From Micromonospora yasonensis (GTDB lineage: Bacteria > Actinomycetota > Actinomycetes > Mycobacteriales > Micromonosporaceae), in assembly GCF_026013475.1 (NCBI RefSeq), contig NZ_JAPDPH010000034.1:1-45216 (forward strand): a stretch of DNA of 45,216 nucleotides, written 5' to 3'. The notes under the pieces were generated by a model. It was not told the origin of the DNA, did not search any database, and worked only from the letters and a program-made list of their open reading frames with translations. Both the position numbers and the translations under genes were made by a program. Below, in pieces: positions 35,549 to 42,607 of the stretch (position 1 is its first letter; each line of letters begins with the position of its first letter).

Positions 35549-35708
35549 CTTTGGAGCTGACAGCACAGACGACTCACGGACGACCGGCACCCGACCCGGC
35601 GACGCAGGGGGCGACAGGGGTGACGCCGGAGGTGCCGCCAGGGGGATGCCGGGGCGCCGGGCTGGCGACGCGGCGGGCGGCGACATCACCAACGACTCAG
35701 CTCCAAAG
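35549..35708. repeat. 160-bp segment with 12-bp terminal inverted repeats
   Basis: CTTTGGAGCTGA (35549-35560) and its exact reverse complement TCAGCTCCAAAG (35697-35708) bound a non-coding stretch. The size and ends recall a MITE or a remnant of a mobile element. I see no transposase and no clear target-site duplication. Confidence 0.45.
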
Positions 35709-35779
35709 CGTTTCGCAGAACTACACCCGCCTCGCAGGCGATGGCAGGGCCCACACCCGGGGGCCCCCAATCTCCAGCG

Positions 35780-36259
35780 TCACGGCTCCCGCGGCACGGC
35801 CACGCCGGCGACGCGGACCGCCTCCTCAGGGGTGTCGACGTGGACCGGGCCGGGCACCGGGCGACCGTCGGCGTCGACGATCCGCCAGCCGCCGAGCACC
35901 ACCACCGGGATGCCGCCCCGGCGCAGGCCGAGCGCCACCTCGCTCAGGGTCCCCCAGGAGCCGCCGATCGCGATCACCGCGTCCGCGCTCCACACCAGGA
36001 TCGCGTTGCGGGCCTGTCCCATGTTGGTCACCAGGTACGCGGACAGCTCGGCGGGACCGGGTTCGGTGCCGTCGTCGGGGCGTACCCCGATGACCAGGCC
36101 GCCGCGGGCGCGGGCGCCGGCGGCGACGGCGGCCATCACGCCGCCGCCTCCGCCGCAGAGCACGGTGGCCCCCTGGCCGGCCAGCAGCTCCCCCACCCGC
36201 CGGGCGTGCGCCAGCTCGGCCGGCGTGGCGTCGGCCGGGCCGCACACCGCCACCTGCAT
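35780..36259 (-). CDS. SLOG-superfamily Rossmann protein (TIGR00725 / LOG-like)
   Basis: A 159-residue nucleotide-binding-type protein. The glycine loop CGGGGGVMAAVAAGARARGG and the motif IGGSWGTLSEVALGL place it in the SLOG fold, near TIGR00725 and lysine-decarboxylase-like LOG proteins. Such proteins bind or cleave nucleotide-derived ligands; no specific reaction can be given. The ATG at 36259 is set by GGAGG eight bases upstream. It is the last gene of the repeat-peptide/oxygenase operon, 21 bases after the oxygenase stop, and might supply or sense a ligand for that system. Confidence 0.87.
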   Translation of the reverse strand: MQVAVCGPADATPAELAHARRVGELLAGQGATVLCGGGGGVMAAVAAGARARGGLVIGVRPDDGTEPGPAELSAYLVTNMGQARNAILVWSADAVIAIGGSWGTLSEVALGLRRGGIPVVVLGGWRIVDADGRPVPGPVHVDTPEEAVRVAGVAVPREP

Positions 36260-36280
36260 CCGTCTCACCTCCACCGCAGG

Positions 36281-37552
36281 TCAGGCCGGAGTGAGCACGG
36301 CCTCCTTGAGCAGGCGCCGGGCCAGGACGAGGCGGTCCGCGTCGTCGTCCAGGCCGGGCAGGTCGCCGACCCGGGTGACCTCGCCGGTGAGCACGGCCCG
36401 CAGCGCCGGCTCGCAGGTGCCGGGCAGGCTGATGGTGCGGTCGAAGAGTCGCAGCGTCACCGTGCCGTCGCCGGCCGGACCGAGCTGCCAGCGCAGCCCG
36501 GCGCGGGGCGCGACCCGGCTGTCCGGGGCCAGCGCGGCCAGGGCGGCGGTCTGGGCGAGCGGGCGGATCGGCGCCGGCCGGGCGGCCGGCCAGGCCCGGG
36601 CGCGCAGCCGGGCGGCCACCGCGGCCGGGTCGGCCCGCAGCAGCCAGTCGCGCAGCGCCTCCACCGTCTCGGTCAGCTCCGGCTCGATCGCGTCCGGGTC
36701 GGCGACGTCGATGCCGAACGGCAGCCCGGCGCGCAGCCGGGGATCCTCGGCGGCGAGCGCCAGCAATTCCTCGACCAGGGCGTACCGGGTCAGCGCGCGG
36801 ATGCCGACGGTCAGGTGCAGCGAGCTGGACTCCTGCGCCTGGGCGCTGTGCAGCCAGCCGCGCGGCAGGTAGAGCGCGTCGCCCGGTTCGAGCACCACGT
36901 CCAGCTCGGGCCGCCCCTCGGCGGTGGCCGAGACCTCGTCGGCCCGGCCGCCCCAGGGCTGCTTCTCCAGCGGGTCGGGCAGCACCGGCGGGTGGATCCG
37001 CCAGTGCTTGCGGCCGTCGACCTGGAGCACGAAGACGTCGTGGGTGTCGTAGTGGGTGGCGAAACCCTGGCTGCCCACCGGGGTCAGGTAGGCGTTGACC
37101 TGCGCCGGCTGGGCCAGGGCGACGCCCAGGTCGCGGGCGAAGTCGACCAGCGCCGGCCAGGCGCGGTGCAGGCCCTGGAGGACCAGCGTGGCGCCGTCGG
37201 CGTACAGCGCCAGGACCTTCTCGTCGAGGACCTGGTCGCCGATCTCGGCGCCGGCGCCGCCACCGCCGGTGTAGTGCGCCGCCGGCACCAGTTGGCCGTC
37301 CTTCGCCACCCGCAGGAACGGGGTTCGCAGGCCGCGCCGGCTGAGCAGCTCGTCGGCGTCGGCCGGGCTGAACAGGTCGGTGAAGCCAGCCGGGTTCGGC
37401 AGCTCGGCGGCCCGGGACAGCAGCGGAGCGCGCCCCCAGTGGTCGGCGGCGAACTTGGCCGGCTCCTCCGCCACGCACCGGGCCAGCGCCTCGCCCACGG
37501 AAGACGGAACCGCCGGACGGCCGTGGCCGCCCGGCGGGTCGAGGTAGGTCAT
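36281..37552 (-). CDS. JmjC/cupin-4 2-oxoglutarate oxygenase (ribosomal-oxygenase-like)
   Basis: A 423-residue Fe(II)/2-oxoglutarate-dependent protein hydroxylase of the YcfD/MINA53/NO66 type. The iron triad is visible: His167 and Asp169 in FATHYDTHDVFVLQ, and His235 in YLPRGWLHSAQ. The segment VDGRKHWRIHPP after the HxD strand is also typical, and the C-terminal half holds the helical dimerisation and winged-helix parts. Known relatives hydroxylate Arg or His of ribosomal proteins. Here the gene starts eight bases after the repeat peptide, with the GAGGA overlapping the peptide's TGA, so translation is coupled and that peptide is the obvious candidate substrate. This is inference. Confidence 0.9.
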   Translation of the reverse strand: MTYLDPPGGHGRPAVPSSVGEALARCVAEEPAKFAADHWGRAPLLSRAAELPNPAGFTDLFSPADADELLSRRGLRTPFLRVAKDGQLVPAAHYTGGGGAGAEIGDQVLDEKVLALYADGATLVLQGLHRAWPALVDFARDLGVALAQPAQVNAYLTPVGSQGFATHYDTHDVFVLQVDGRKHWRIHPPVLPDPLEKQPWGGRADEVSATAEGRPELDVVLEPGDALYLPRGWLHSAQAQESSSLHLTVGIRALTRYALVEELLALAAEDPRLRAGLPFGIDVADPDAIEPELTETVEALRDWLLRADPAAVAARLRARAWPAARPAPIRPLAQTAALAALAPDSRVAPRAGLRWQLGPAGDGTVTLRLFDRTISLPGTCEPALRAVLTGEVTRVGDLPGLDDDADRLVLARRLLKEAVLTPA

Positions 37553-37560
37553 GGCGATCC

Positions 37561-37848
37561 TCAGGCGCTGCCGTCGGCGCCACCGTCGCGCTGGCCCGGG
37601 GTCGCGCCACCGTCGGCCGGCCCCTCCGCGCCGCCGTCGGCGCCACCGTCCTGCTTGCCCGGGGTCGCCCCGCCGTCGGCCGGACCCTCGGCGCCACGGT
37701 CGGCACCCCGGTCCGCGCCGCGTTCCGCGCCACGGTCCGCGCCGCCGTCGGCGCCACCGTCCTGCTGGCCCGGGGTCGCGCCACCGTCGGCCGGACCCTC
37801 CAGGCCGCCGCCGCTGGTGGTCTGCATGTCGTCATCGTTGAGTGCCAT
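37561..37848 (-). CDS. Asp/Gly/Ala-rich repeat peptide, putative substrate of the JmjC oxygenase
   Basis: A 95-residue peptide with no family that I can name. Residues 1-16 (MALNDDDMQTTSGGGL) look like a short leader. The rest is three 21-residue repeats at 17-37, 54-74 and 75-95, each starting EGPADGGATPG and continuing with (Q/K)(Q/K/R)DGGADG. A 16-residue (D/E)RGA-type insert lies at 38-53. It has no hydrophobic core, Cys or signal peptide and should be unstructured. Every repeat offers Asp, Pro, Thr and Gln/Lys/Arg positions that an oxygenase could modify. The ATG at 37848 has GAGGGAG five bases upstream. It is the first gene of the operon. It may be a RiPP-like precursor or a hydroxylated low-complexity protein. 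Confidence 0.82.
   Translation of the reverse strand: MALNDDDMQTTSGGGLEGPADGGATPGQQDGGADGGADRGAERGADRGADRGAEGPADGGATPGKQDGGADGGAEGPADGGATPGQRDGGADGSA
37564..37800 (-). repeat. coding 63-bp repeats inside the Asp/Gly-rich peptide
   Basis: Three 63-bp units (37738-37800, 37627-37689, 37564-37626) encode the 21-residue repeats; the first two are separated by a 48-bp insert (37690-37737) encoding the DRGAERGADRGADRGA block. Units differ mainly at wobble positions and at the QQ/KQ/QR pair, which suggests selection on the peptide rather than very recent DNA duplication. Confidence 0.85.
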
Positions 37849-38040
37849 GGGTGCTCCCTCGGGTTTGCCGCCCCGTCGTGCGTCGGGGTTCCTCGTGCAG
37901 CGGTACCCCACGCGCGATCTTCTCTAACCACACCGTAAACGTCGGGACCCGGCGACACGGACGGTTCGCCCGGCCCCGCGCATCCGATGGCAGGCGGACC
38001 GACGCCACCGGTGCCAGGATGGCCGAAAGGGAGGTGGGTC

Positions 38041-38784
38041 ATGGGGCAGCCGGAACCGTTGACACCGCTGGCCGAGGACTGGCAGCGGGCGCTGGCCGTG
38101 GTGGCCCACCCCGACGACCTGGAGTTCGGCGCGGCCGCCGCGGTGGCCCGCTGGACGAGTCAGGGCCGCGAGGTCGGCTACTGCCTGCTGACCAGCGGGG
38201 AGGCGGGCATCGACGGGATGCCGCCGGAGCGCAGCCGGGTGCTGCGCGAGGAGGAGCAGCGAGCGTCCGCCGCCGTGGTCGGGGTCCGCGCGGTCGAGTT
38301 CCTCGGCCTCCCCGACGGCCTCCTGGAGTACGGGGTCGCGCTGCGTCGGACGATCGCCGGGGTGATCCGCCGGCACCGCCCGGAGATCGTCATCACCAAC
38401 AACTTCCGGGACACCTGGGACGGGGCGTACGCGCTGAACCAGGCCGACCACATCGCCTGCGGCCGGGCCACCCTGGACGCGGTCCGCGACGCCGGCAACC
38501 GGTGGATCTTCCCGGAGCAACTGGTGGACGGCGTGCAGCCGTGGTCGGGCGTACGCGAGGTGTGGGCGGCCGCCTCGCCGTTGGCCCGGCACGGGGTGGA
38601 CGTCACCGCCACCTTCGACCGGGGCCTGGCGTCGCTACGGGCGCACGGAGCGTACCTGAGCGGCCTCGGCGACGGCGGCTTCGACGCCGAGGAGTTCCTC
38701 GAAGGGCTGGCCCGGCCGGCCGGGACCCGCCTCGGCGTCCGGTACGGCGCCGCGTTCGAGGTCTTCCGGCTCAATGTCGCCTAG
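38041..38784 (+). CDS. PIG-L family N-acetyl-sugar deacetylase
   Basis: A 247-residue zinc deacetylase of the GlcNAc-PI/MshB/BshB family. The metal and base motif AHPDDLEFG lies at residues 22-30 (His23, Asp25, Asp26), with the third ligand region NQADHIACG near 143. Relatives deacetylate GlcNAc-linked glycolipids, mycothiol precursors or antibiotic intermediates; which applies here is not clear. The ATG at 38041 has GGGAGG seven bases upstream. It diverges from the repeat-peptide operon across 192 bp and is followed nine bases later by a DUF72 gene. Confidence 0.92.
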   Translation: MGQPEPLTPLAEDWQRALAVVAHPDDLEFGAAAAVARWTSQGREVGYCLLTSGEAGIDGMPPERSRVLREEEQRASAAVVGVRAVEFLGLPDGLLEYGVALRRTIAGVIRRHRPEIVITNNFRDTWDGAYALNQADHIACGRATLDAVRDAGNRWIFPEQLVDGVQPWSGVREVWAAASPLARHGVDVTATFDRGLASLRAHGAYLSGLGDGGFDAEEFLEGLARPAGTRLGVRYGAAFEVFRLNVA

Positions 38785-38793
38785 CGGCCGGCG

Positions 38794-39630
38794 ATGATCC
38801 TGGTCGGCACCTCCGGCTGGCAGTACCGGGATTGGCGGGACCACTTCTACCCGGCCAAGCTGCCGCAACGGCTGTGGCTGGAACACTTCGCCGCGCGGTT
38901 CGCCACCGTGGAGGTCAACAACGCCTTCTACCGGCTACCCGAGCGGGACACCTTCGTGGCCTGGCGGGACCGGACCCCGGACGACTTCTGCGTCGCGGTG
39001 AAGATGAGCCGCTACCTCACGCACGTCAAGCGGCTGCGGGATCCGGCCGAACCGGTGGCCCGCTTCCTCGACCGGGCGACCGGGCTGGGCGACCGGCTCG
39101 GGCCGGTGCTGGTGCAGCTCCCGCCGAACCTGCGGGCCGACCCGGAGGCGCTGGACGCGACATTGCGGCTGTTCCCCGCCGAGGTGCGGGTGGCGGTCGA
39201 GCCCCGGCACCCCAGCTGGTGGACGGAGGAGGTGCGCGGGGTCCTGGAGCGCCGCCGGGCCGCACTGGTGTGGGCCGACCGGCTGAGCCGCCTGGTCGCC
39301 CCGCTCTGGCGGACCACCGACTTCGGCTACCTGCGGCTGCACGAGGGCCGCGCCCGGCCGTGGCCGCGCTACGGCCGGACCGCGCTGGCCACCTGGGTAC
39401 GTCGGCTGGCCACCACGTTCTCCGCCGACGAGCCGGCGTACGTCTACTTCAACAACGACCCGGGCGGCGCGGCGATCGTCGACGCGGTGGCCTTCGCCGG
39501 GCTGGCCCGACGGGCCGGGCGGCCGGTCACCAGGACGCCGAAGACCCGCCCCACCGGTGCGGTGGAGCGGGTCGGGACGCTGCCGATCAGGGAATCATCT
39601 GCACCAGGTCCTTCGGCATCGCCGACTTGA
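38794..39630 (+). CDS. DUF72 (YecE-like) protein, first copy
   Basis: A 278-residue TIM-barrel-type DUF72 protein. Signatures: VGTSGWQYRDWRDHFYP at the N-terminus, VEVNNAFYRLP, FCVAVKMSRYLTH, VEPRHPSWW and the closing YVYFNNDPGGAAI. The biochemical function of the family is unknown. It starts nine bases after the deacetylase stop without a good ribosome binding site, so translation is probably coupled. Its last 44 bases overlap the convergent DUF2267 gene. Confidence 0.9.
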   Translation: MILVGTSGWQYRDWRDHFYPAKLPQRLWLEHFAARFATVEVNNAFYRLPERDTFVAWRDRTPDDFCVAVKMSRYLTHVKRLRDPAEPVARFLDRATGLGDRLGPVLVQLPPNLRADPEALDATLRLFPAEVRVAVEPRHPSWWTEEVRGVLERRRAALVWADRLSRLVAPLWRTTDFGYLRLHEGRARPWPRYGRTALATWVRRLATTFSADEPAYVYFNNDPGGAAIVDAVAFAGLARRAGRPVTRTPKTRPTGAVERVGTLPIRESSAPGPSASPT

Positions 39631-40015
39631 CGTCCTCCCATTCGCCCTGGTTCATGTGCCGGCGCAGGGTGTCCAGCACCACCTGCACCACCTGCTCCGT
39701 GCCGCCCTCCACGTCGTACGGGAAGCCTTGGCGGACCTCGTAGAGGAAGTCGTCGCGATTCAGCTTGATCGGCACGCTCTCCGGCTGCCAGCCGTCGAAA
39801 TAGACGCCCCGCAGCAGCACCGGCAACTGCTGGGCGAACTCGACGCTCTGCGCCACCGGCAGCCGGTCCCGCAACAGGTGCAGCACCGTGCGCAGGGCCG
39901 CGTAGGACTGGTTGCGCTGCTCCTTCGGCCAGCCGTACGCCGACTCGATCTCCTTGAGCATCACGTTCGTCTTGTCCAGCGAGGACTCGAACGCGGAAAT
40001 CATCTGCTCAGCCAT
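39587..40015 (-). CDS. DUF2267 protein
   Basis: A 142-residue cytoplasmic helical protein. The family core is clear: QSYAALRTVLHLLRDRLPV, then AQQLPVLLRGVYFDGWQPES. Function is unknown; relatives are often stress-linked in actinobacteria and cyanobacteria. The ATG at 40015 (MAEQMISAFE) follows GGGGGTGGG. A small ORF with a better ribosome binding site ends inside its first codons, so it may be translated by coupling from that ORF. Confidence 0.88.
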   Translation of the reverse strand: MAEQMISAFESSLDKTNVMLKEIESAYGWPKEQRNQSYAALRTVLHLLRDRLPVAQSVEFAQQLPVLLRGVYFDGWQPESVPIKLNRDDFLYEVRQGFPYDVEGGTEQVVQVVLDTLRRHMNQGEWEDVKSAMPKDLVQMIP

Positions 40016-40202
40016 CTGCCCACCCCCGTGCGTCGGTTTCCCACCGTCGGTCATCGGTGCGGCGCGGCGGCCCGCTGGGCCCCCGCCAGAGCCGGGTCGG
40101 GCTGAACCGACCGGGCCGTTCGCCGCGCCGGGGAGGGTCGGACTTCCCGACCACGTGCAGCACCCCGCCACGGCGCCGATCCGCTACGACCCGCACCGTC
40201 AT
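40008..40202 (-). CDS. small basic ORF upstream of DUF2267, hypothetical
   Basis: A 64-residue ORF opening MTVRVVADRRRGGVLHVVGK and rich in Arg. Evidence for translation is a very good ribosome binding site (GGAGG seven bases before the ATG at 40202) and an eight-base overlap with the DUF2267 start, which suggests coupling. The second half is low-complexity Arg/Pro/Trp. I do not recognise it. It might be a short regulatory leader ORF rather than a functional protein. Confidence 0.45.
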   Translation of the reverse strand: MTVRVVADRRRGGVLHVVGKSDPPRRGERPGRFSPTRLWRGPSGPPRRTDDRRWETDARGWADG

Positions 40203-40231
40203 GGCCCACCTCCTGTCGGCCTCGCGGTCGC

Positions 40232-40245
40232 GTCGGTCGACCGAC
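40232..40245. promoter_or_regulatory. 14-bp perfect palindrome upstream of the small ORF
   Basis: GTCGGTCGACCGAC reads the same on both strands and lies 30 bases before the ATG at 40202. It is a good candidate operator for the small-ORF/DUF2267 unit. GC-rich palindromes do occur by chance in such genomes. Confidence 0.4.
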
Positions 40246-40274
40246 CGCACACACCGTCCAGGCTCGCTGGAGAG

Positions 40275-40295
40275 GGGGTGAGCCGGCCTCACCCC
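40275..40295 (-). terminator. stem-loop after the second DUF72 gene
   Basis: GGGGTGAG-CCGGC-CTCACCCC, a perfect 8-bp stem, lies 20 bases past the stop of the minus-strand DUF72 gene at 40315. On the minus strand a TTTT precedes the stem rather than following it, so it is not a classical intrinsic terminator. Confidence 0.5.
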
Positions 40296-40314
40296 GAAAA
40301 GGTGAATCAGGTCG

Positions 40315-41187
40315 TCAGTCGGCGCCGAGGAACTCCCGCAGCCGCTGGCCGTTGCGCTGGGCATAGTCCCGGTAGCAGTTGTTCATCAGCACGTGGGTCC
40401 GCGCCGCCTCGCCGGCCAGCTCGCGCAGCTTCGGCGCCCAGCCGCGCAGCTCCCGGTCGGAGTAGTCGTAGCCGAACTTCTCGTGGATGTCGGTGCTGGT
40501 CCACTTGTCGCTGTGCCCGTGGAAGCGGACCACCGCGAGGTCCGCGGTGGCCGCCAGCACCGGGGGCACCGACGACTTGTGGCCCTGCGGCATGTCGACG
40601 CAGACGAACGGCAGCTCGTGCCGGCGCAGGAAGGTCAGCGTCTCCTCGGCGTTGTCGCCGGCGAACCAGGAGGCGTGCCGGAACTCGAAGACCGGGCGCA
40701 GCGGGTCGCACCGCTTCGCCACCTCGAGCAGGTACTGCTTGTTGTCCCGCTTGATGGTGAACCAGGGCGGGAACTGGAACAGGATCGCGCCCAGCTTGCC
40801 CGCCTCGACCAGCGGGTCGAGAGCGGACAGGAACCGGGTCCAGACCTCCTCGTACGCCTGCGGCGGCAGGTCGTCCGGGTAGAGGTTCTTCTTCTCTGTG
40901 TCCGGGCGCAGGTCCTTGTAGAGCGACGCGACCCGGGTCGGATGACCGGTCAGCAGGCTGAACGCCTTGACGTTGAAGGTGAAGCCGGCCGGGGTGCGGT
41001 CCACCCACAGCCGCGCGGTCCGCTCGGCGGGCGGCGAGTAGTAGGTGGCGTCCACCTCGACCAGCGGGAACTGGCGCGCGTAGTAGGCCAGCCGCTTCTC
41101 CGGGGTGTCCGCGGTCTGCGGGTACCAGCCGGAGTCGAGCAGAGTCCGGTCGGTCCAGGAGGCGGTGCCCACCTTGATCTCACCCAT
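40315..41187 (-). CDS. DUF72 (YecE-like) protein, second copy
   Basis: A 290-residue DUF72 protein, clearly diverged from the copy at 38794. It opens VGTASWTDRTLLDSGWYP and has the family blocks VEVDATYYSPP, FTFNVKAFSLLTGHPTR, FQFPPWFTIK, VFEFRHASWF, VRFHGHSDKW and VLMNNCYRDYAQRNGQRL. This WYP-type version is common in actinobacteria and often occurs beside the other type. Function is unknown. It follows the zinc-finger gene region on the same strand orientation but has its own start at 41187. Confidence 0.9.
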   Translation of the reverse strand: MGEIKVGTASWTDRTLLDSGWYPQTADTPEKRLAYYARQFPLVEVDATYYSPPAERTARLWVDRTPAGFTFNVKAFSLLTGHPTRVASLYKDLRPDTEKKNLYPDDLPPQAYEEVWTRFLSALDPLVEAGKLGAILFQFPPWFTIKRDNKQYLLEVAKRCDPLRPVFEFRHASWFAGDNAEETLTFLRRHELPFVCVDMPQGHKSSVPPVLAATADLAVVRFHGHSDKWTSTDIHEKFGYDYSDRELRGWAPKLRELAGEAARTHVLMNNCYRDYAQRNGQRLREFLGAD

Positions 41188-41234
41188 CTGGCGAGTCCAC
41201 CGCGTTCGGGACCGACCGGCAACCCGGGCGACGC

Positions 41235-41633
41235 TCAGGCCGCCCGCCGCTCCCGGGTCTGCTTGCAGGACACACAGGAGGTCGCGGACGGGAAGATCTC
41301 CAGCCGTTCCACCGGGATCGGCGCGGAGCAGCCCTCGCAGAAGCCGTACGTGCCCTCCTCGAGCCGGGTCAGCGCGTGCTCGAACTGGGCGCGCCGGTCC
41401 AGGATGCTGCGCAGCAGGGACTGGGCCGTGTCCCGCTCGGCGGTCTTGGTGCCGCTGTCGGCCTGGTCGTCGCCGGCCGTGTCACCGATCTCGACCAGCC
41501 GCAGCACCTGGCTCTGCTGCACGGCCTGCTCGTACTCCGCGGTCAGCTCGTCGTACCGCGACTGCAGGGACTGCCGGATCCGGTCGTTCTCCGCCTGGGA
41601 GCGGCCCGTGGCTACCGTGTCGTGGACGAGCAT
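41235..41633 (-). CDS. DksA/TraR-type C4 zinc-finger protein
   Basis: A 132-residue protein with an N-terminal coiled-coil-prone helical part (residues 12-95) and a C-terminal C4 zinc finger: Cys99 and Cys102 in YGFCEGCSAPI, Cys120 and Cys123 in TSCVSCKQ. This is the layout of DksA/TraR proteins, which enter the RNA polymerase secondary channel. The usual DxxDxA tip of DksA is not evident in the helical part, so an RbpA- or CarD-like general role cannot be assumed. The ATG at 41633 is preferred, with AGGAAAGG about nine bases upstream, over the ATG at 41660, which has none. A UUCG hairpin lies just upstream. Confidence 0.9.
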   Translation of the reverse strand: MLVHDTVATGRSQAENDRIRQSLQSRYDELTAEYEQAVQQSQVLRLVEIGDTAGDDQADSGTKTAERDTAQSLLRSILDRRAQFEHALTRLEEGTYGFCEGCSAPIPVERLEIFPSATSCVSCKQTRERRAA

Positions 41634-41664
41634 CGCTGCCTGCCTTTCCTGGGGCCTCATGCCG

Positions 41665-41688
41665 GTCCGGGGCGCGAACGCCCCGGAC
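41665..41688 (-). promoter_or_regulatory. UUCG-capped hairpin in the leader of the zinc-finger gene
   Basis: On the minus strand, GTCCGGGGCG-TTCG-CGCCCCGGAC is a perfect 10-bp stem with a UUCG tetraloop, 32 bases before the ATG at 41633. It could stabilise the leader or end a transcript coming from the kinase-like gene. The remaining 41689-41921 shows no gene that I can support, only a CT-rich TTCTTTTT run near 41785. Confidence 0.6.
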
Positions 41689-41921
41689 GTGGTCCGATGG
41701 AATGCCCGGGCGAGATCACCCGTGCTCTGTGAGCCGGGCGATTACCCGCCGCCTCCGCGGATCAAACCGACGACCCCCTGGGTTCTTTTTCGCCGTTCGT
41801 GCCGGCCTGCGCCGGGCGGTCCGTCCCGGCCCGTCCCGCGCCGCCCCGGCCAGTGCCCGTCCGGCCGGAATGCACGGGCCCAGGCCGGCCGTCCGGTTCC
41901 ACCTTTGGCAGGCCGATGCGG

Positions 41922-42551
41922 TCAGCCGGCCTCCACCAGGGCCGGGTGGCGCGGGTCGTCGGCGCGTACCACCACGTCGGCGAAGGCGGCCGGGGCGACC
42001 TCGTCGGCGTAGCGGGCGAACGCTGGGAGGGTCCAGCGCTGCTCCGGGTCGGTACGCCGGTCCAGCGCGGCCGGCGAGAGCTCCAGGTGCACGGTGACGT
42101 CGAACGGCAGGCCCCCGCCGAGCAGGAGCGAGCCGCTGACCAGCACCACGCCGCCGGGCGGCAGCTCGACGTAGCCGGCCCGGCTGGCCCGGTCGGCGAC
42201 GGCGTCCCAGAGCGACGGGAGCAGCCGGCCGGAGCCGTCCGGGCCGGCCGGGTCGAGGACCTCACGGCGCAGCCCGACCTCGTCGACCCAGCCCTCGTAG
42301 TAGGCGTCCGGGTTGGTCCGGCCGTGCTCGAGGCGTACCGAGGCGGGTCGGAGGAAGTCCGCCGCGCGGACGTGCAGCACCGGGCGGCCGGCGGCGCGCA
42401 GCGGGTCGACCAGCGCGGCGGCGAGAGCGTCCGGCGCCGCGGCCGGCGGACCGTCGACGGCGACCCGCAGCCGGCCGGGCACGGCGGCGCCGGCGAGCCG
42501 GTCGGTCAGTTCGGCGACGAGGCGCTCGGGGGTGATCGGACGGACGCGCAT
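41922..42551 (-). CDS. uridine-kinase-like protein with a lost Walker A lysine
   Basis: A 209-residue protein similar to actinobacterial uridine kinase-like P-loop proteins: LRVAVDGPPAAAPDALAAAL at the N-terminus, VLHVRAADFLRPASVRLEHG, PDAYYEGWVDEVGLRREVL, and VVLVSGSLLLGGGLPF. In relatives the first motif contains GxxGxGKT/S; here it reads GPPAAAPDAL, with no Gly-Lys-Ser/Thr. It is therefore unlikely to bind ATP in the normal way and may be a pseudokinase or a scaffold. The ATG at 42551 has AGGA about nine bases upstream. It follows a winged-helix regulator by 56 bp on the same strand. Confidence 0.8.
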   Translation of the reverse strand: MRVRPITPERLVAELTDRLAGAAVPGRLRVAVDGPPAAAPDALAAALVDPLRAAGRPVLHVRAADFLRPASVRLEHGRTNPDAYYEGWVDEVGLRREVLDPAGPDGSGRLLPSLWDAVADRASRAGYVELPPGGVVLVSGSLLLGGGLPFDVTVHLELSPAALDRRTDPEQRWTLPAFARYADEVAPAAFADVVVRADDPRHPALVEAG

Positions 42552-42607
42552 CCGCCCATCCTGCCCGCCGGGCCGGACGGGACTCGGCGCGGCGGGCCGG
42601 ACCCGGT

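Larger units (their letters stand above)
35365..35779. other. 415-bp degenerate region without an intact gene
   Basis: Beyond the immunity gene there is only a broken MmcQ/YjbR remnant (35373-35467) and a 160-bp segment bounded by 12-bp inverted repeats (35549-35708). The interior is rich in short GGGGGCGACAGGGGTGACG-like repeats with no reading frame that I can support. The region looks like decayed or rearranged DNA next to the toxin locus. Confidence 0.6.

Noticed and set aside
35365..35779. An intact insertion sequence beside the toxin locus
   Set aside because: There are short inverted repeats but no transposase fragment and no clear target duplication.
37564..37800. Possible CRISPR or tandem DNA repeat array
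   Set aside because: The repeats are in frame, code for a well-started peptide with a ribosome binding site, and lack spacers of uniform length; they are coding repeats.
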